The notes: generated by a model from the sequence alone, not told the origin. Shown: positions 27,807-42,209, numbered from the stretch's first letter. The stretch: DNA of 64,000 nucleotides from Ooceraea biroi (GCF_003672135.1 NC_039511.1:3870464-3934463), one strand, 5' to 3'. Made by a program: numbers and translations.

Positions 27807-28825
27807 CGGAACATCTTCAAATGATCATTAGATTTGAAAAATTGTTTTATAATTATCTGAAAAGCAGAGAAAATTGATGGATCATGTCCACACAAATGAT
27901 TGATGAAATTTCAATATTTGCAATTTGCAGTCGAACTTTGTCTCATCATAGGAAAACGTCACTTAACGTTATTATCGCTAAACAAGTTTTTATGTCATAA
28001 CGAGCATCGACCTCAAGAACGGGGCGCGTGTCGATGGGCGAGAGATGTAGGCGACAGAAAAATCGATATCCGTTAACGATGTCTTCGTATTTGCGTGCGA
28101 ATGCGCAGTGATAACAACTAAGCGAGGTCGCCCTTCTTTTCGATTGCAACTTGATTGACCTGTTATTGTCACTGCCAAACAACCGATATAACAACTGATA
28201 ATAATTACTATCCGCAAAACAATATCGCGGCGGATTAACATGTTCGTGAAACAATTTCACTGAGAAAACATTTGGAATCCATGAAAAATCGAAATATTCC
28301 TCTGAGAAACACGACGGAAGAAAAAAACCGCATCTAATTCTATAATATCCTCTCATCTAACGCGGTAATTAATCGCATTAGCTCTTGAGACATCGAGCAA
28401 CGTAAAGTGCTGACGATAAAATGTGATCATAACAAATATTTTAAAAGAATAGTTCATTCGAGAAAATCTACAGTTAACAAATCAAAAAGATCACGCGGTT
28501 GAATACCGCCTTGAGAGAGATAATAATCATAGCAATCTCAAAGATAGCAGCGCTAAAGGTTGAACATCATCGCAGGGTCAATCGTTGGGAGCACCGCCAT
28601 AAAAACCTTCGTCACCGGAACGCGTCATAGATGCATCGGAATGGCGCGAGGGTCCTCGGGCGGTAACCCGCACGCGTGCCACGAAGTTAAACGAGGTAGC
28701 TGGTAGAAGAGGATGCGGTGGCATAGGTAGCAAAAAGACCAGAACACGCGGACAAGAGCGGACAGGCAGAGAAGGTAAGGCGCCCAGGGCGGAGAAGGTC
28801 GGTTTCATCGAGAAGGTGGGTCTTA

Positions 28826-28870
<45 letters not shown>

Positions 28871-31800
28871 CCTAGGTTCCGGTACATAGCCGGTTGAGAT
28901 AGCACAGCTTTACCTCGCCAGATAGCAATGGCTCGTGTGGATACTCCTAGAGGACCGAAATCCGAGGAATTTTATCGCTTGCCCTTGTCTGAAAAGCGTT
29001 TTCCCGCCTACATTGGTGTTCTCCAACGCTTACGATGCACTGAAGAATTAGAAAAAAAGATAAAAAAGGATAAGCACTTTACGCTCCCACGGAATAAAAG
29101 GCTTTGTGGAGAATGTAAATGTTATAATAAACATCGCACGAAACTCCGATCGAAACGTGATTTAAGATATCACAATATTACAGATAACGGTATCAGCGAC
29201 GCTATCAATGATATTTCGTTCTCGTAACTATAATAGATTGGATTAGAAAGAAATTTTATATCACTTAAAGTAATACAAAATATTAAGATAGAAATGAAAA
29301 TTATTAATATAATAAAAATAAATATAATGAATAATCTTGTCATTAACTCAGAGAAACCAGATTTTAATTTTAATTTCGCAATAAATTTATTTAGATGGAC
29401 ATGAAACGTCCATTCCGTTGTATGAATTGGATCTCTCATAAAAGAGTGTAAGAGAGAAAGAAACAGAGAAAACTCAATTAAAAAAATTATATATTACAGT
29501 ACCAAGTATAACTGTCCAGATGTGGAGAAATAAGTTTCTTCCGGGACACGATGTACTACTCCCCGCGTCTCCCCTTTATTAACCGACATGATCGACGATC
29601 GATTCAGACGCCATCGTAGACATCGTCGGACCTCGTTTTCCCCTTGCCATCCCCTTAATTACAACATATCCAGACGGAACAAGCGCGCTTTAAACGTGCT
29701 GTCAGCAATAAAGTGCCGTTAAGTGTATGAAAAGCCAGTCCCGCCGGTGATTTCTGCTCAACGCGTTTTATCACCTTTGTCGCCACTCGAAAAAGCCGGC
29801 TGGGCCCTTCGCTCTCCCTCTGGGCACTTACACGATCGAGAACGTAACGCGCGAAACGGGATTACAGGGACGCGGACCCCCCATAGGTGCCGAGAGGGTT
29901 GTTGGCATCGTCACGCCGCAAATCGCCGTCTCTCGTTCCCTCCTTCTCCTTCTCCGAGATCCTCGTGCCGGCTCCGAAAATATCAAATTACCATCGCGTC
30001 ACGCGGTACACATGTACAAATACCCGCGTGCACCAAAGCTCCATACCGTCGTTCGTGACACCCCATAAATGTGTTTCCCTTGCGCGCTGTCCAACAGGTA
30101 AACGGAGAAGCGACGCTGCAGCAGGAAGAATTCCCACCATGTGCGGCAAAACGCAGCGATGGATGCAAAGAGGAAATCACGTTAGCTGTATAGTAACTTA
30201 TGGAAATGAAAACAGTCACTATGATGAAATTCGAGAATAAATGAGAGAAAGTGGATTCTTAAAATATCTTCGTAAAGTATCGTTTTGTCAGTTTTAAAAG
30301 TTATGTTGCAGATGAGTTAGAAGTATCAAAATTAAAATTTTATTAGATCGAATACTTGAGATTCATTAAGAAATAAAATTTTCTTTGTTTGATCCGCGTG
30401 ACATTTGCAGCCGGTCGCTAGAGATATGTACGAAAATTTTTCATGTACAAAATATTCTTACAGATTTTGTTATATTCTCATCCGAATCCACTGGAGATTG
30501 TGAAGAAATTCGAGAAAGAGAATATTGCACGATCCCGCAAGACGCACGAAAAGAAACGTGTCGGGGAAAACTGAGCGAAATCTACTCGGTGGAAAGGTTC
30601 CTTTTTTCGTTGTTTGATTTTAAGGGAAGTGGCAGGAGGGTGCAGATGGCAACGTAACGACGACAATGTGACAAAAGATACGAAAGGGAAACACAAACGT
30701 CTGGCGCGCAAGCTATTACTGTTCCGAGACTGTAACTTGATGCGACGTATGTTGTACTTTTTCTCAGGAACGTATGGGAGTAATAAGAATGACGTAAGAA
30801 TGCCTCTCTTCATTTCTCAAATGCCGAACCGTCGCATCGCTGATTTAATCACGAAACAGGTCTCACACAGTGAACTGATTCATATCGATTCGGGAAGCCA
30901 ATCGAGAAACTTGAAGACTAATGAAAGACCTTGTTGTTCACAGATATGTATCAAAGTGTCTGATAAGATTAGGACACGAATAGTACATTTATTATTATAT
31001 ATATCTGAGTTACATTTATAATACTAACTGAAGCCATTATTCAATTAACATTATTAATGACAATTAATTTAACACAATTATCGATATTCAGCAGAATTTG
31101 CTAATTTCATAATGAATAATCTAAACGTGAAATTATTCACGCTTTCCGATTTTGAGATATATTGTCACTTGGTTCCTTCCGCGATATACATAGAGCTTAA
31201 AACTACTACAGATATTGAAAAAATTTAATCTAATAGTCTCCTTCCCTTTTTCCTTTCCTCTCTCTCGTTCATTTTACAGTCGATTATGATCGGATTGTCG
31301 CGATGACATTGTTAATGCATTGTGGCTGCTGGCAGCAGTTCCATTCGATAGTTACGCTAATTAGTAGATTATCTTATACGGCATGCACACAGGAGCAACA
31401 TCCAATTAGTAAGCAGGTCTAATACCCCACGTTTGAGATGCTCGCCAAACTATTCCGCGCCTCCTCGCGTCCTCCTTTATCTTAGGGGAGCTAACGTTTC
31501 GAGGTATAATCAGCAAGCATGGGCAGCCATCAATGAGCACAACGATGATGTTGCGCACGACAGTAGAGGTTAATCACACAAAATTGCTGGTACTTCAACC
31601 TCACTGCATTTCACGATCGATCGACTCCCGCAACGAAATGATGAAATGTCATCGACAGAAGCAGTCAAGCTTACAATGGCAAATGCAGCGGTGGAAAAGA
31701 GAAAAAAATGGTATCATATTAATATTTGCCAAAAAATACGAATTTTTAAAAACATGAATAGAAATTACAATATATGAGCTCCATATGAGCCGTTAATAAT

Positions 31801-34800
31801 TATATGTGACAATAATTGTAATTATCTTTATCTCGCGAAGGACTCATCTCGGCAAAATTCGAGCTCACAAAATAACTTCGAGAAACGATCAAATATATAG
31901 AATGAGTACAATGGAAAAAGGACAAAATCGATAAAAACGATTATCGTTACGTGTACCCATCGCACCTTGGATCTTCGTTTCAGATAAACGCGAGGAGGAT
32001 TAAACTCTTATTCACGTTGAATTTTTCACTTCAATAAAAGCGTACTTGACTGCAGACAAGAGAGAAGAGAGAACGAAAGAAACAGAAATAAGAGCAAGAG
32101 ACAAGGATCAATTCATGGAGTTCGATTACGTTCATTTGCTTTAGCACGTTTAGCGCTAAGTGTGTGGAATTCGCGTTCGCTTATTCAGGTGAATTTCAAT
32201 GGTAACAATAGTTTGCGGTGCTGCGGTCACGTGCTTGTTGCATTTCGCGTTGCATCGCGAATCGAAATTTATTCGGCGGCCGACGCCAATACCGATATTT
32301 GTCGGCATTATCAAACGATGCCTCGGTCGACAAGGTGGTACGTACGAAAGCGGCAATCAGCCAGTCGACATCGTTGCCCGATAATTAGGGCAATAATAAA
32401 TGGCAGCTGCACATGACCGTCGACGACCCCGGCGACTCCATCGCGTGTACCGTTTCGCAGTCCCCTCGCGCTAAATCTAATACGAGTCTGGGCTTGTGCA
32501 CTGCACCGCGCAGGCACAACTGTGCAACACGTACATTTGGATCGTGTTTGCAAGCAGGAGCTGGCGTGCAAGAGCTGTTGCCTGAAAGAGACGTTTGTCA
32601 TAAAACGTCCACGCGAAAATGCAGGCGTAACACAATATGCGTATAAATATATTTTCTATAGGGCGTATTTATATTATATATTCCATATTAATGCAACGTA
32701 TTTTAATATATCGTATAATCCCGCTATTCTCTTTGCTTCCCGCTTTAATCCCGAGATATCGGAACAATACCGAGGGAACGACGGGATGGACGCATGCATG
32801 CGCGCGTGCATCCACGCGAGGATGCACAAACGGCGATAAATTATAAACGATAATTCTAATAGTACAGTCGTTTACATCGATCACGGAGGCAGTGCCAGTC
32901 GTCCTCCGTCTACGACGGGGATTAATGCCACGCGACGGGGATTTATCGGTGCTTAGTCATTCGTGAAACTTGGGCGTAACTTGGGAAATTCGCCAGCGCG
33001 AATTTATGGTCAGGCATGGACGGATCTGAGAGATAGGTAAACCGGCGCCGGCGTGTCCTAAACTCCGGCACGATAATTGCTCGGTTATGATAATCCAGCG
33101 TCGAGACGCGGCGTACAGCGGCGCGGCGGCACGTGATATGCATTTAAATTGTGTCCCGATATTAAAGCGGCCGCGTTAGATCCCGTCCTCTAATGAATTT
33201 CGCGTACGCAGTGCGCGGCCCCAACTTACGGGCATACCGATGTGCTCGCCCGACACGTACTATATTTTCGGCTCGTATGTACCAGAGTCTCTCATCGGCT
33301 GTCTCCTAGGTTGTCTCGATCCCTGCCACGTTCACGTAGAACGCGATCAAGTGGACGAACAAGGATAATTCTGAACGTAAATGAAAAATTCAATTGCTTT
33401 TCTATTTTATTTAGATTTTAATTTAGCTTGACGTTTAAGAGATTAATCGGCATTCTGAATTCCGAAGGTGAATGTAATCGCGCGTCGACTCGATTATTGT
33501 CAATGGAATTAATCAAGCTTGTTTCTGGATATTTTTGTTGATTTATCTAGCCTTCTGGTGTAATACGTAAATTACTGAAGCGTATGCGAATTTTCTCGTT
33601 CTTGGAAGCGGCGGCTTTTGGTCAGTTTAAAAGCAATCAGCGGACTGCGTACAAAAGACGAGCGGAACATGACGCGCGGTTTGACTGTCGTACTCCAGCC
33701 ATGTGGCGTTGTAATAAAGTCGCATTCTTTCTGTTTGAGAAGATAGTTCGGGACCACCCAGAAGACACTGACGGAATGATAAGTCGCGTCGCAGCAGAGT
33801 TGGGAAACACTGTTTTAATATGTGCACGTACCCACATCTGCGTGCGCGCGCGAACGCAGAAATGGTGGAGATGCCGCGCGTCTCTAATTTGACTTGTTGC
33901 AATAATCCGTGAACGTTGGAGAAGTCCGGGAAGTAATGTTAATGATTTTCGAGCCCTCTCGAGGGACTACTGTCTTTATCGAGTGAGATATTAAATCCCA
34001 TTAACGCAAGAATTCCTAGCCGGGGTCGCATCGCGCCTCGTCTTGCGAATATCTATTTAATTTGCAATTTTTAACGAGAAAAAATGTCTAAAATTGTGAG
34101 CTGCAAGTCTCGAAAGTTTTAATTGAAAAAATGTTAAATACTGCAACAGCAATATTGAACAACAACGTTGGAATTAGAGCGGCAAATTAGCGTATAAATA
34201 GTACTAAATTTTCCAATAAATGCCAATGAAAACTTATTTAATGATAATATTAATTCTAGCTTGATAATTTCAAATTTATATAAAATATATCTTTATAGCG
34301 TGTTATTAATTTACACACTCATAATGTAATCAATAATAATCTCTCCTAATTGAAAAAATACATAACAAACCATTTTAGATAGCTATGTAGTTATATAATC
34401 GCAGAAAAATGTTGCTAATGACACTGTAATCCCATATGAAGGTTTCCGCGAAGCGAATGGGCCGCTGATTACACAAAAATGAGACGGAGAAAACAGATAA
34501 ACAAGATGCCACGTACAAGCCACATTTTCTTGAAAAAAAGCGCTCCATTCGTTGCCAAAGCTTAATCGTTACAGCCGACAACTGCATCTCTCATAGCCAG
34601 CTCTGTTTTTATGTTCGTTTCAATGGTGCGCGCCAGATTCTCTAAAAGAAAAAAAGATGTTTGCTCACATTCGGTTGCGCAATGCTGCTTCATCCCCCGA
34701 CACAAATGCGAGAAATTGTCATATTCGTGAAAACACAGCACAATTCGTCGCCGCTATTACCGCCGAGCGCAATGCAGTGATTTGCAAATGCGAGATTTCT

Positions 34801-37800
34801 AGATAATAAGCGACAACGTCACTTTAGCATATTTTTGCATCAAATTATTTTAATTCCAACAGGACAGGATCTGTGATAAAAGGCGAATTATTTTATATCT
34901 TCTAACGTATTGGAAAAATTCTAAAAACTATTAATATTTTAATAATTTTAATTTAATACTGTAGGAAACGATTAATTTATATGTAGAATTTAGTGTCTTT
35001 AGCAAGCTAGTCTTAGAGATTCTAGCAAAAATTTTGAAATTTTATGTACAATGAAAATTTTGACATAACATTTTGCGAAACAAATATCTTGTCTCGCAAA
35101 ATGTATTCAATATTCTACTAGTAAACAATAATGTACAATAGCATAAACTTTTATACTCGCATTGTACGGCACACTAAGATCGCGCATGAGTATAAGTAGT
35201 TATTGCCAGGCACTTATTTTAAACGGTTTATCGCCAATGGTGGTGCTCTACAGGGCATTTCGCTCTTGACCCATTATAAACGTCGGGGAATTTTATTTAT
35301 GCCGTCTGTTTCTATTCCCCTTCACTTGGCACAAGCATCTGCAAGTCCTCGAAGCTTTCGTAAAATAAAGAATGTAAAAGTAAATTTAGTAGATAGACCG
35401 TTAGATAATAAAATCGTTGGATGTCATATGTCAAGATTAATAGGCATATAAAAATTAATAAATGATACATAATAAGAGAGAAAGCATTGAAGAGAAAATC
35501 AACTTTCAAGTTAATATTCACTAATTTGCAGAACATTTTACAGAGAAACTCGACTAATGTAGAACTATCAAAAAATCTAATTAAAATTATCATCTATCGA
35601 ATTATCTCAAAAATAATGCTACAGAAAAAGCAAGATTTATGTAGAGGAGAAGAATTATTTTAGAATTAAACAAAGATTAGGCAATCTCGGCGACAAATTC
35701 TCAAGTATCGAACTTTGTAGCATTAAACCGAGACCACGCCGATGGATTAAAAAAGATCTCCGTGTTTGCGTAAAACTTGAACGCACAAATACTTCAAAGA
35801 GGAGCCGCGAAGCCGCATGATAAATGCATCGTGATCGAGTCGAAGATAAATGATATAGTCACGTAACTTGTAGATATGTATGTGTGCGTGTGAGCTCCTC
35901 TCTCGCTCCTCTTACTACTCATTCCGGCACTCACTCTCTATCGCTTTCATTGTACAAACTGCTCTCATCCTCATATAGATTTATACCTCTCTATGTTCGC
36001 TTATAGATCAGTTTATATGCTCGGCCGTGTATTTTGGTTGCGACTGTGTATATACACCAGTGGTGGAAAATCTACTCTCAGCGCGGTGTAAAAGAATGTA
36101 TTACATTTAGAAATTGGATGCCCCCTGCACAGACTAGTTAATGAACGAGACTTTTTCGTGCGATGGTACTTTGCCATAACATCTCTATCACGTTACACTT
36201 TTATAAATCTACATGCTTGCAAATTGTAAAAATTATCTTCTATTTTTTGTTTCTACTTTTTTCTATTTTAATCTGTTGTTTTCATAAGTCTCTTCCGAAT
36301 GCTTTTGTGTGCTATAAATAGCTTTTAATATCAAATTGCTCTTAAATAAGATTTTATTCTCCCTCATTTGAGAATTCTTTTTTCTTTTTAACTTGTATGA
36401 ATAGTTTCATACGGGACATAAAAATTATGCAACGTAATGCACGGTAAAAATTGTACTAAATTACCTTATACAAACAGCACTAGTTATGAGAAAAATAATC
36501 ACGCAGGGATAAAATAAACAAGCGGAAAGACATTTCCATAAAAAGAGGCTCTCGTATCTCGCTTCGTGACGAGTGGTTTGATATACGGTAAACCACCCGG
36601 CTGCACTGTAGAAACCCGTTTATCATTGTTTATCGTGCACCTGGTTTCTCGGAATGATAAGCATGGGTTAAACCATAATGACGCCAACGTACTTACCGAG
36701 GCAAATGCACTCGGCTCGGTGAATATCGCGACTATGTCATAATATATTTGCAACTATGTTGCCAGCACTGTGAATATCGCGCAAACTAAGCACTTTCACC
36801 GCAATTTCGTCTCTTAAAGGGAAGAGGAGAACTTAACAAAACTACATCAAACAGTCGTGACAATTGTTATCAGAACTGACCAGAAACTATAAAATTTTTT
36901 ACGCTCATGAATGCATGCATGAGTCATTCAATGCTAAGTTTATTTAATTAAATTGTGCATCCACGATTTTCGTTTAAATTTTATCTATAGTACATGTATA
37001 ATATGTTATACATACAGCTGGGAAGTGTAGTTTTATATATTTACATAAAAAAAATAATATGTTTGCATTGCTCTTCCCGAATTTAATGCAATTTTTCTCT
37101 GTTACAAACTCTCACGCCAGAAATATTTTATTTGCAGAATACATAAAAAAAGCATCGCTGGAACTGACGGTACCAACTTTATCCCCGCAAAAAACACGTC
37201 AATGACGGAGGACAGACGAGCGGAGCGCAGTATGCAAAAATGCAGATGCTCGCAGTAGCAAAATTCCGACGTAACACGCGTCGATAAAAAAAATCGTCCC
37301 GTTCCCCTGGTAGCAGTAATCACGTAGGTGCGTTGAGGGAATTAATGAGAGGAAAAGAGGAGAATAGATAGACCAGACAATGGACCAAAATGTGAGCGAT
37401 CTGACCTCTTGACTCAGCGAAGAACTCGTAAACAACGTAAATCGTTTCCCGCCACCCTCCTTCATCTCCTCCCCGCTCGTACCCATTTCGTGGGCTATAA
37501 ATATCTTTTAACATAAAACGGCCCGTTTTCGCGTGCATCGTTGCAAAAACTCGCGCGTTATACTCTCGACCTTGGCGTGCGATACTCTCCAGTTACCGGA
37601 TCTGGATCTTGACTTCTTGTGCGGAAGGAAAGAATAAACGCGAAGATCCGGGTCGAGCGCGAGGGGGAAAACGAAATGCAAGAAACGCAACGTAAAACTC
37701 CCCTGGAAATAGGCGGTAACCAATGCGAGCAAACGGTGAGATATCGGAAATGGGTCTTTAATAAATAAATACCACGATAATCACCGATAACTGACGCTAC

Positions 37801-39944
37801 ATCGATACGGTATATCAATTCGAAAAGCGCAACTGCCCGGATTTAGCAAGTTACATTCGCTGTAATTTGCGGATCGATTAAACGGGTATAACGAGCAGAT
37901 CCGCCAAAAGTACACCTGCCGCTTTTATTTGTCATTGTTGTTCTGCACGTTAATCCTCTTAGTGGAGTTGCCTATCTATATATAATATATCCGATACACT
38001 TACGGATAATCTCTAAAAAATTTTTTACGAGTTTACTAATCGTTCGAGTAGCTTCATAAATGCGTGTGATGATGCAAAGCGAATCCCACCCTCTAAAGTA
38101 AATAAAAAGCCTCGCATAATATCGCATCTCGCAAAGTTCGAGCGGTAAACTCGTTTTGCGAACATTCACGCGGATTTTTCTACGGAAGAACATTTTCAAA
38201 AATGTAACTTTTAAAACTGTAACGCGGTAAGCGTGTACTATTTACCACAGGCATTCAATAAATCGTATCACGATCGCGAATCGTGCCACTCGTCCAACAT
38301 TTTTCAGGCGCACATGCAATCGCAACGCGACAGCTATAATATTACACATCGTACGACAGTCCCCTAATGACAGCGTATTAAACTGCAGCACACGAAGAGT
38401 AAATAAGTCCGGCGAATTTCGCGAGTGCGCCAGTTTCCGATATAACATCACAGCAAAAGCTTTCATTGCTTTTGGCACGGTATTTGCGCGATATACGTTG
38501 TACAAATATTCATTTTATATCGGCGTGCTTTCGGAGCTTATTCGGCGCGCCAATGGCAGCCGGGCGCTTAATGGCGCGGTATTTACGTCTGGACCGCGAA
38601 TCTATAAACGTCATGTGTATTATTACTCGCGATGTAAATGCGATCGTAATATGTGCGGGCGCGCGCGCCGTGCCGGGACACTTTGAAAACGGCGCACGCG
38701 CGCATTTACGACATGTAAAATGTAATTTCGGCGAATAGACATTGTCACCGAACGACCGTTATTCAAATGGCAATACGACGGAGAACGCGGAAATGGATGT
38801 GATCAGCGCTTAATCGATTTCGTTCTCGTCTACGGCGCTCGACAGCATGACCGTAACAGCATTATTAACTCACCATGGCCTAATATGACTTCGATGCAAC
38901 GCTCCATACATTTACCGCTCGTTTACGTCAATCACGAGGATCGCCATTTCATCGCAAGCCGCGCTTCAAAGCGCTATTGAATAAAGATTGTTCTTTTCCT
39001 AATACATATTTGCATCTTTTTCACATGCCTGATTTAGTGTCGTAGATCCTGAATCGTTTTTCTTGAAACTATTTTTTTCCTCGAGATCATTTTATTCAAA
39101 CTATGTTATTAATATATATCTGTATTAATATTAATAGAATAAATTAAAATGATAATTTTATTCAAATTACATATTAATATATGTATATTAAAATATGTAT
39201 GAAAATTAACACAGAATAAAATGAAATGATAATTTAAATATAAAAAAGATTTATAAATCATATAGAATTTGTTTTTTAAAGATCGGAGAAACACGATAGG
39301 CGGGAGAATAGATATCAGCTTCAACAGCTGCACGTATTTCAATTCGTAAAACCACGACAAGTATTTAAATTATTGAATAACATACATATTGTATACGATT
39401 ATCTCGATTGCGGTCGATTCTGAACTCGATACCGTGTCGCCAGTCGCAATACGAACGCGGCAACGAGTAAACTGCTCGTTTTTGTTCGACGCGCGATACG
39501 TTTGTTACTTCCTGCATGAGCTGAGAGTGCACGGCTCGTCTCAAGAACCGCGATATGCGGACGAGGATAAGGCACGTTTGGCGCGATGAATACTTGAGTA
39601 CACAATGCGTTGCTCTCCACGGGGAAACGCAGGCTCGTCGCGTCCGCTCGTTGAAAACATCACAGACGATCCGACTCCGAGCTCTTCGTTTCGGATCATG
39701 CAAAATTGGGTGGTTGTCGACCGCGTTGTCAAAAAGAAAAATCCAAACGCAAGAGAAAGACAACATGTCAATTTCTTTTTTTATATATAATTACTTTTGT
39801 ACGTGATACAAAAAGATTTATGAAAGGTCTGTGAAGCTTTGTCTCTTGCTGTTGCGGAAATTGACACGTTATCGGCACGTGCACTTGCGCTTCCGGGAAT
39901 GCCGCGGGCGGCGGACGAAAGAGGGAGGAGGCGAGAGGCCTTAC
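27807..39944. other. Gene-free stretch left of the candidate exon
   Basis: No supported coding exon. CpG-rich segments lie at about 28,560-29,000, 29,560-30,200, 32,150-33,370 and 38,420-38,970. The rest is AT-rich. If the candidate exon at 39,945-40,095 is real, this stretch would begin as its first downstream intron. Confidence 0.55.
28829..28868 (+). repeat. (GA)20 microsatellite
   Basis: Twenty uninterrupted GA units, the longest dinucleotide run of this type in the window and a likely length-polymorphic marker. Confidence 0.95.
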
Positions 39945-40095
39945 CTTTAATATGACGAAGTCCATGTCTCCCTCGCGGCGCAGCCAGCGATGATCGATGA
40001 CGATCCCGTCCGACGGCCCGACGGCTCCGGGTATCCGTGTGGCAGAATTAATGATCAACGCAACGAAGCTGAACACGCGGCCGAGTACAGAGTCG
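39945..40095 (-). CDS. Candidate coding exon of an unrecognised gene
   Basis: Read on the minus strand, a T-rich tract ending TACAG precedes 151 nt with one uninterrupted frame of 50 codons, which ends exactly at AAG followed by the donor GTAAGG. The peptide begins with a hydrophobic stretch (VFSFVALII) and ends MDFVILK. The internal ATG at 39,965 has a good context (GAC before, G after). If that ATG is the start, this is a 7-codon first coding exon with a CpG-rich leader. If the acceptor is used, the hydrophobic part could belong to a signal peptide begun in an upstream exon. I do not recognise the protein and find no next exon downstream, so it may also be chance in CpG-rich DNA. Confidence 0.35.
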
Positions 40096-40957
40096 CTGTA
40101 CGGTCAACAATACGAACAATGCGAACAATACGACGAAGCAGGAGCGGTCGAACGCGCGACGTTCGTCACTATCATCTCACTTGTTCGCCGTTCCGGCCGG
40201 ATCGAGAGCGACGCACTTCACGCGGAACGCGACGATGCCGGATGATCATCGTCCCGTGGAACTACCATCGTCGTTGCCGCGGCGACGATTTCCGCACGAG
40301 ACGAACGCGGGAGGGACGCGTTTCCGCATACCACGTACGAGAGAACGAGGGAGAGAAACGCACGCGACGCGACGCGATGCGAGGCGACGCAGGACCAAAC
40401 AGCTTCGGCTAACGCGCGTGGCGCGGTTCGGCGTCGACTGAAGTGAGCGCCGGTTGAGTCGCGAGTGGGAGGGGAGCGCGCGCTCGAGAAGGACGGAGCG
40501 CGAGCGAGAGCGACGCAGCGGGCGCGGCGCGCGCACGACGAGGACGGGCGAGTGAGACACCGGAGCGAGAACGAGCAATGGAGCGTGGGAGATGATCGTC
40601 CAGGCGTGTTGCGCGAGAGAGAGAGACTATGTTCTCCGAGATCGGCGGTGCAGGCATCGAGTCGAGAGCGAGAGGGAAGAAAGGGAATGCGAGTGCTTGC
40701 ATTCTACCTTCCACTAGCGAAGGTAAGATGGACGCAGGGATGGACATCGGCGAAGAACAGAAAGAAAAGGAGAGAGAGAGAGAGAGAGAGAGAGCATTTA
40801 AATACCGTGTTTCGCAGTTGTGACAACTGCGCCGAGGTGGCCGGGCCTCTTGCGGCTAACTTCGTTGAGCGTGGTGCACAGTGGTTTACTCCTCGCCTAA
40901 CGATCGGAAACATTAAAGAAGAAATGCCCCCGCCCTCCACCACTTTTCGTTGATGTA
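40096..40957. other. CpG-rich promoter-like region
   Basis: Very CpG-rich DNA (many CGCG and GCGC clusters) upstream of the candidate minus-strand exon, ending in a GA run at 40,770-40,794. Arginine-rich frames on both strands are composition artefacts. In hymenopteran genomes such islands often mark transcription starts; that is an inference. Confidence 0.45.
40770..40794 (+). repeat. (GA)n microsatellite
   Basis: Twelve GA units close to the left end of the mariner copy. Confidence 0.9.
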
Positions 40958-42209
40958 TTAGGAGGGTGATTTAGTTTTGAGGGTTTTGCAACAGATGGCT
41001 GTAGTGTCAGTTTGTTCCAATAGCTGTTTCCGATAACTGTTCTTTCTTGGTGTTGACATTATCCATGACATTTAGTAGCATTATAGCAATAGATGCAATA
41101 ACAGTCGTGTTTATATCATCGTAAAAATGCAACTTCCGAAAGCTCTTTAGCATTTCGACATGCGTTGCTTTTGTTTTTTAATCAAAACAAAACTGCGGCT
41201 GACGGTTATAGAATTCTTGTGGAAACTTGTGGTGATTCTGCCCCATCAATTAAGACGTGTGAATACTGGTTTAGACGCTTTAAAAGTGGTGATACTGATG
41301 TGAAGGACAAAGAACGCTCGGGACAACCAAGAAAGCTTGAAAATGCAGATTTGCAAGAATTATTGGACGAAAATCCAACAGAATCCACTTCAGAACTTGC
41401 CAGAGCATTAAATGTTGATCGTACAACAGTTACGAAACATTTACATGAAATGGGAAAAATTCAGAAAGAAGGGAAATGGGTTCGACATGAATTATCGGAA
41501 AGTGCCATTGCGAACCGGTTGAACATTTGCATTTCGTTGATCGCCAGGCAAAAAAAGAAGAGTCTTTTGTCTCGGATTGTTACTGGGGATGAAAAGTGAA
41601 TCTGTTTTGATAATCCGAAACGCAGAAAATCATGGGTGGATCCAGGCGAACCATCAACATCCACTCCGAGACGCAATATTCACGGTTCAAAAGTAATGCT
41701 CTGTATTTGGTGGGATAGTGTACTATGAGCTGTTAAATCCGCATGAGACTGTCACGGCTGATCGTTATCGACACCAATTGTACAAGTTGAAGCAAGCATT
41801 GGACCAAAAACGACTACCAATTGCGAGTAAACGACGGAAAGTGATTCTTCTTCGTGACAACGCTCGACCTGACGTTGCGTTATCAGTGAAAGAAACACTA
41901 TTAGAGCTTGAATGGCAAGTCTTCTCCGGACATTGCTCGATGCGATTATTATTTGTTCCGGTCGATGCAACACGCTTTAGAGGATACACACTTTCATAAT
42001 TTCGAAGAAGTGCGAAAATTCGTCAACGAATGGATCAACTGAAAAGAAGAGTCATTTTATCGTGGTGGAATCCATCTCTTGCCAGAAAGATGGGAAAAAG
42101 TTACAGAAAACGAAGGAAAATATTTTGATTAAGGTATTCATTCATTATCATATTTAAATACATGCGTTTTTGAGCAAAAAAAACCCTCAAAACTAAATCA
42201 CACCCCTAA
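40958..42209 (+). mobile_element. mariner-family DNA transposon, degenerate copy
   Basis: The 1,252-bp element is bounded by inverted repeats that begin TTAGGAGGGTGATTTAG on the left and TTAGGGGTGTGATTTAG (inverse of 42,193-42,209) on the right. They share the next stretch through GAGGGTTTT. A TA duplication flanks both ends (40,956-40,957 and 42,210-42,211). Length, TIRs, TA target and the enclosed transposase remnant are all typical of mariner. It lies in the same orientation as its decayed transposase gene and next to a CpG-rich promoter-like region. Confidence 0.95.
41127..42131 (+). pseudogene. mariner transposase, inactivated
   Basis: The remnant shows the N-terminal helix-turn-helix part (FNQNKTAADGYRIL, then YWFRRFKSGD), the WFRRFKSG and ERSGQPRK-type linker motifs, the first catalytic block VTGDEK, the second block LRDNARPD and, in another frame, the third block with CDYYLF, matching the DD34D layout of mariner transposases. 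It is broken in several places: the ATG at 41,127 runs into a stop after seven codons, a stop at 41,597-41,599 replaces the tryptophan expected after GDEK, the frame is lost near 41,715 and again near 41,925, and another stop lies at about 42,041. No functional protein can be made, so this is a fossil copy. Confidence 0.93.

Noticed and set aside
28928..29227. 99-aa plus-strand frame starting MARVDTPRGPKSEEF
   Set aside because: No recognised family, no splice context, and its second half is lysine/arginine/asparagine-rich as expected from the base composition.
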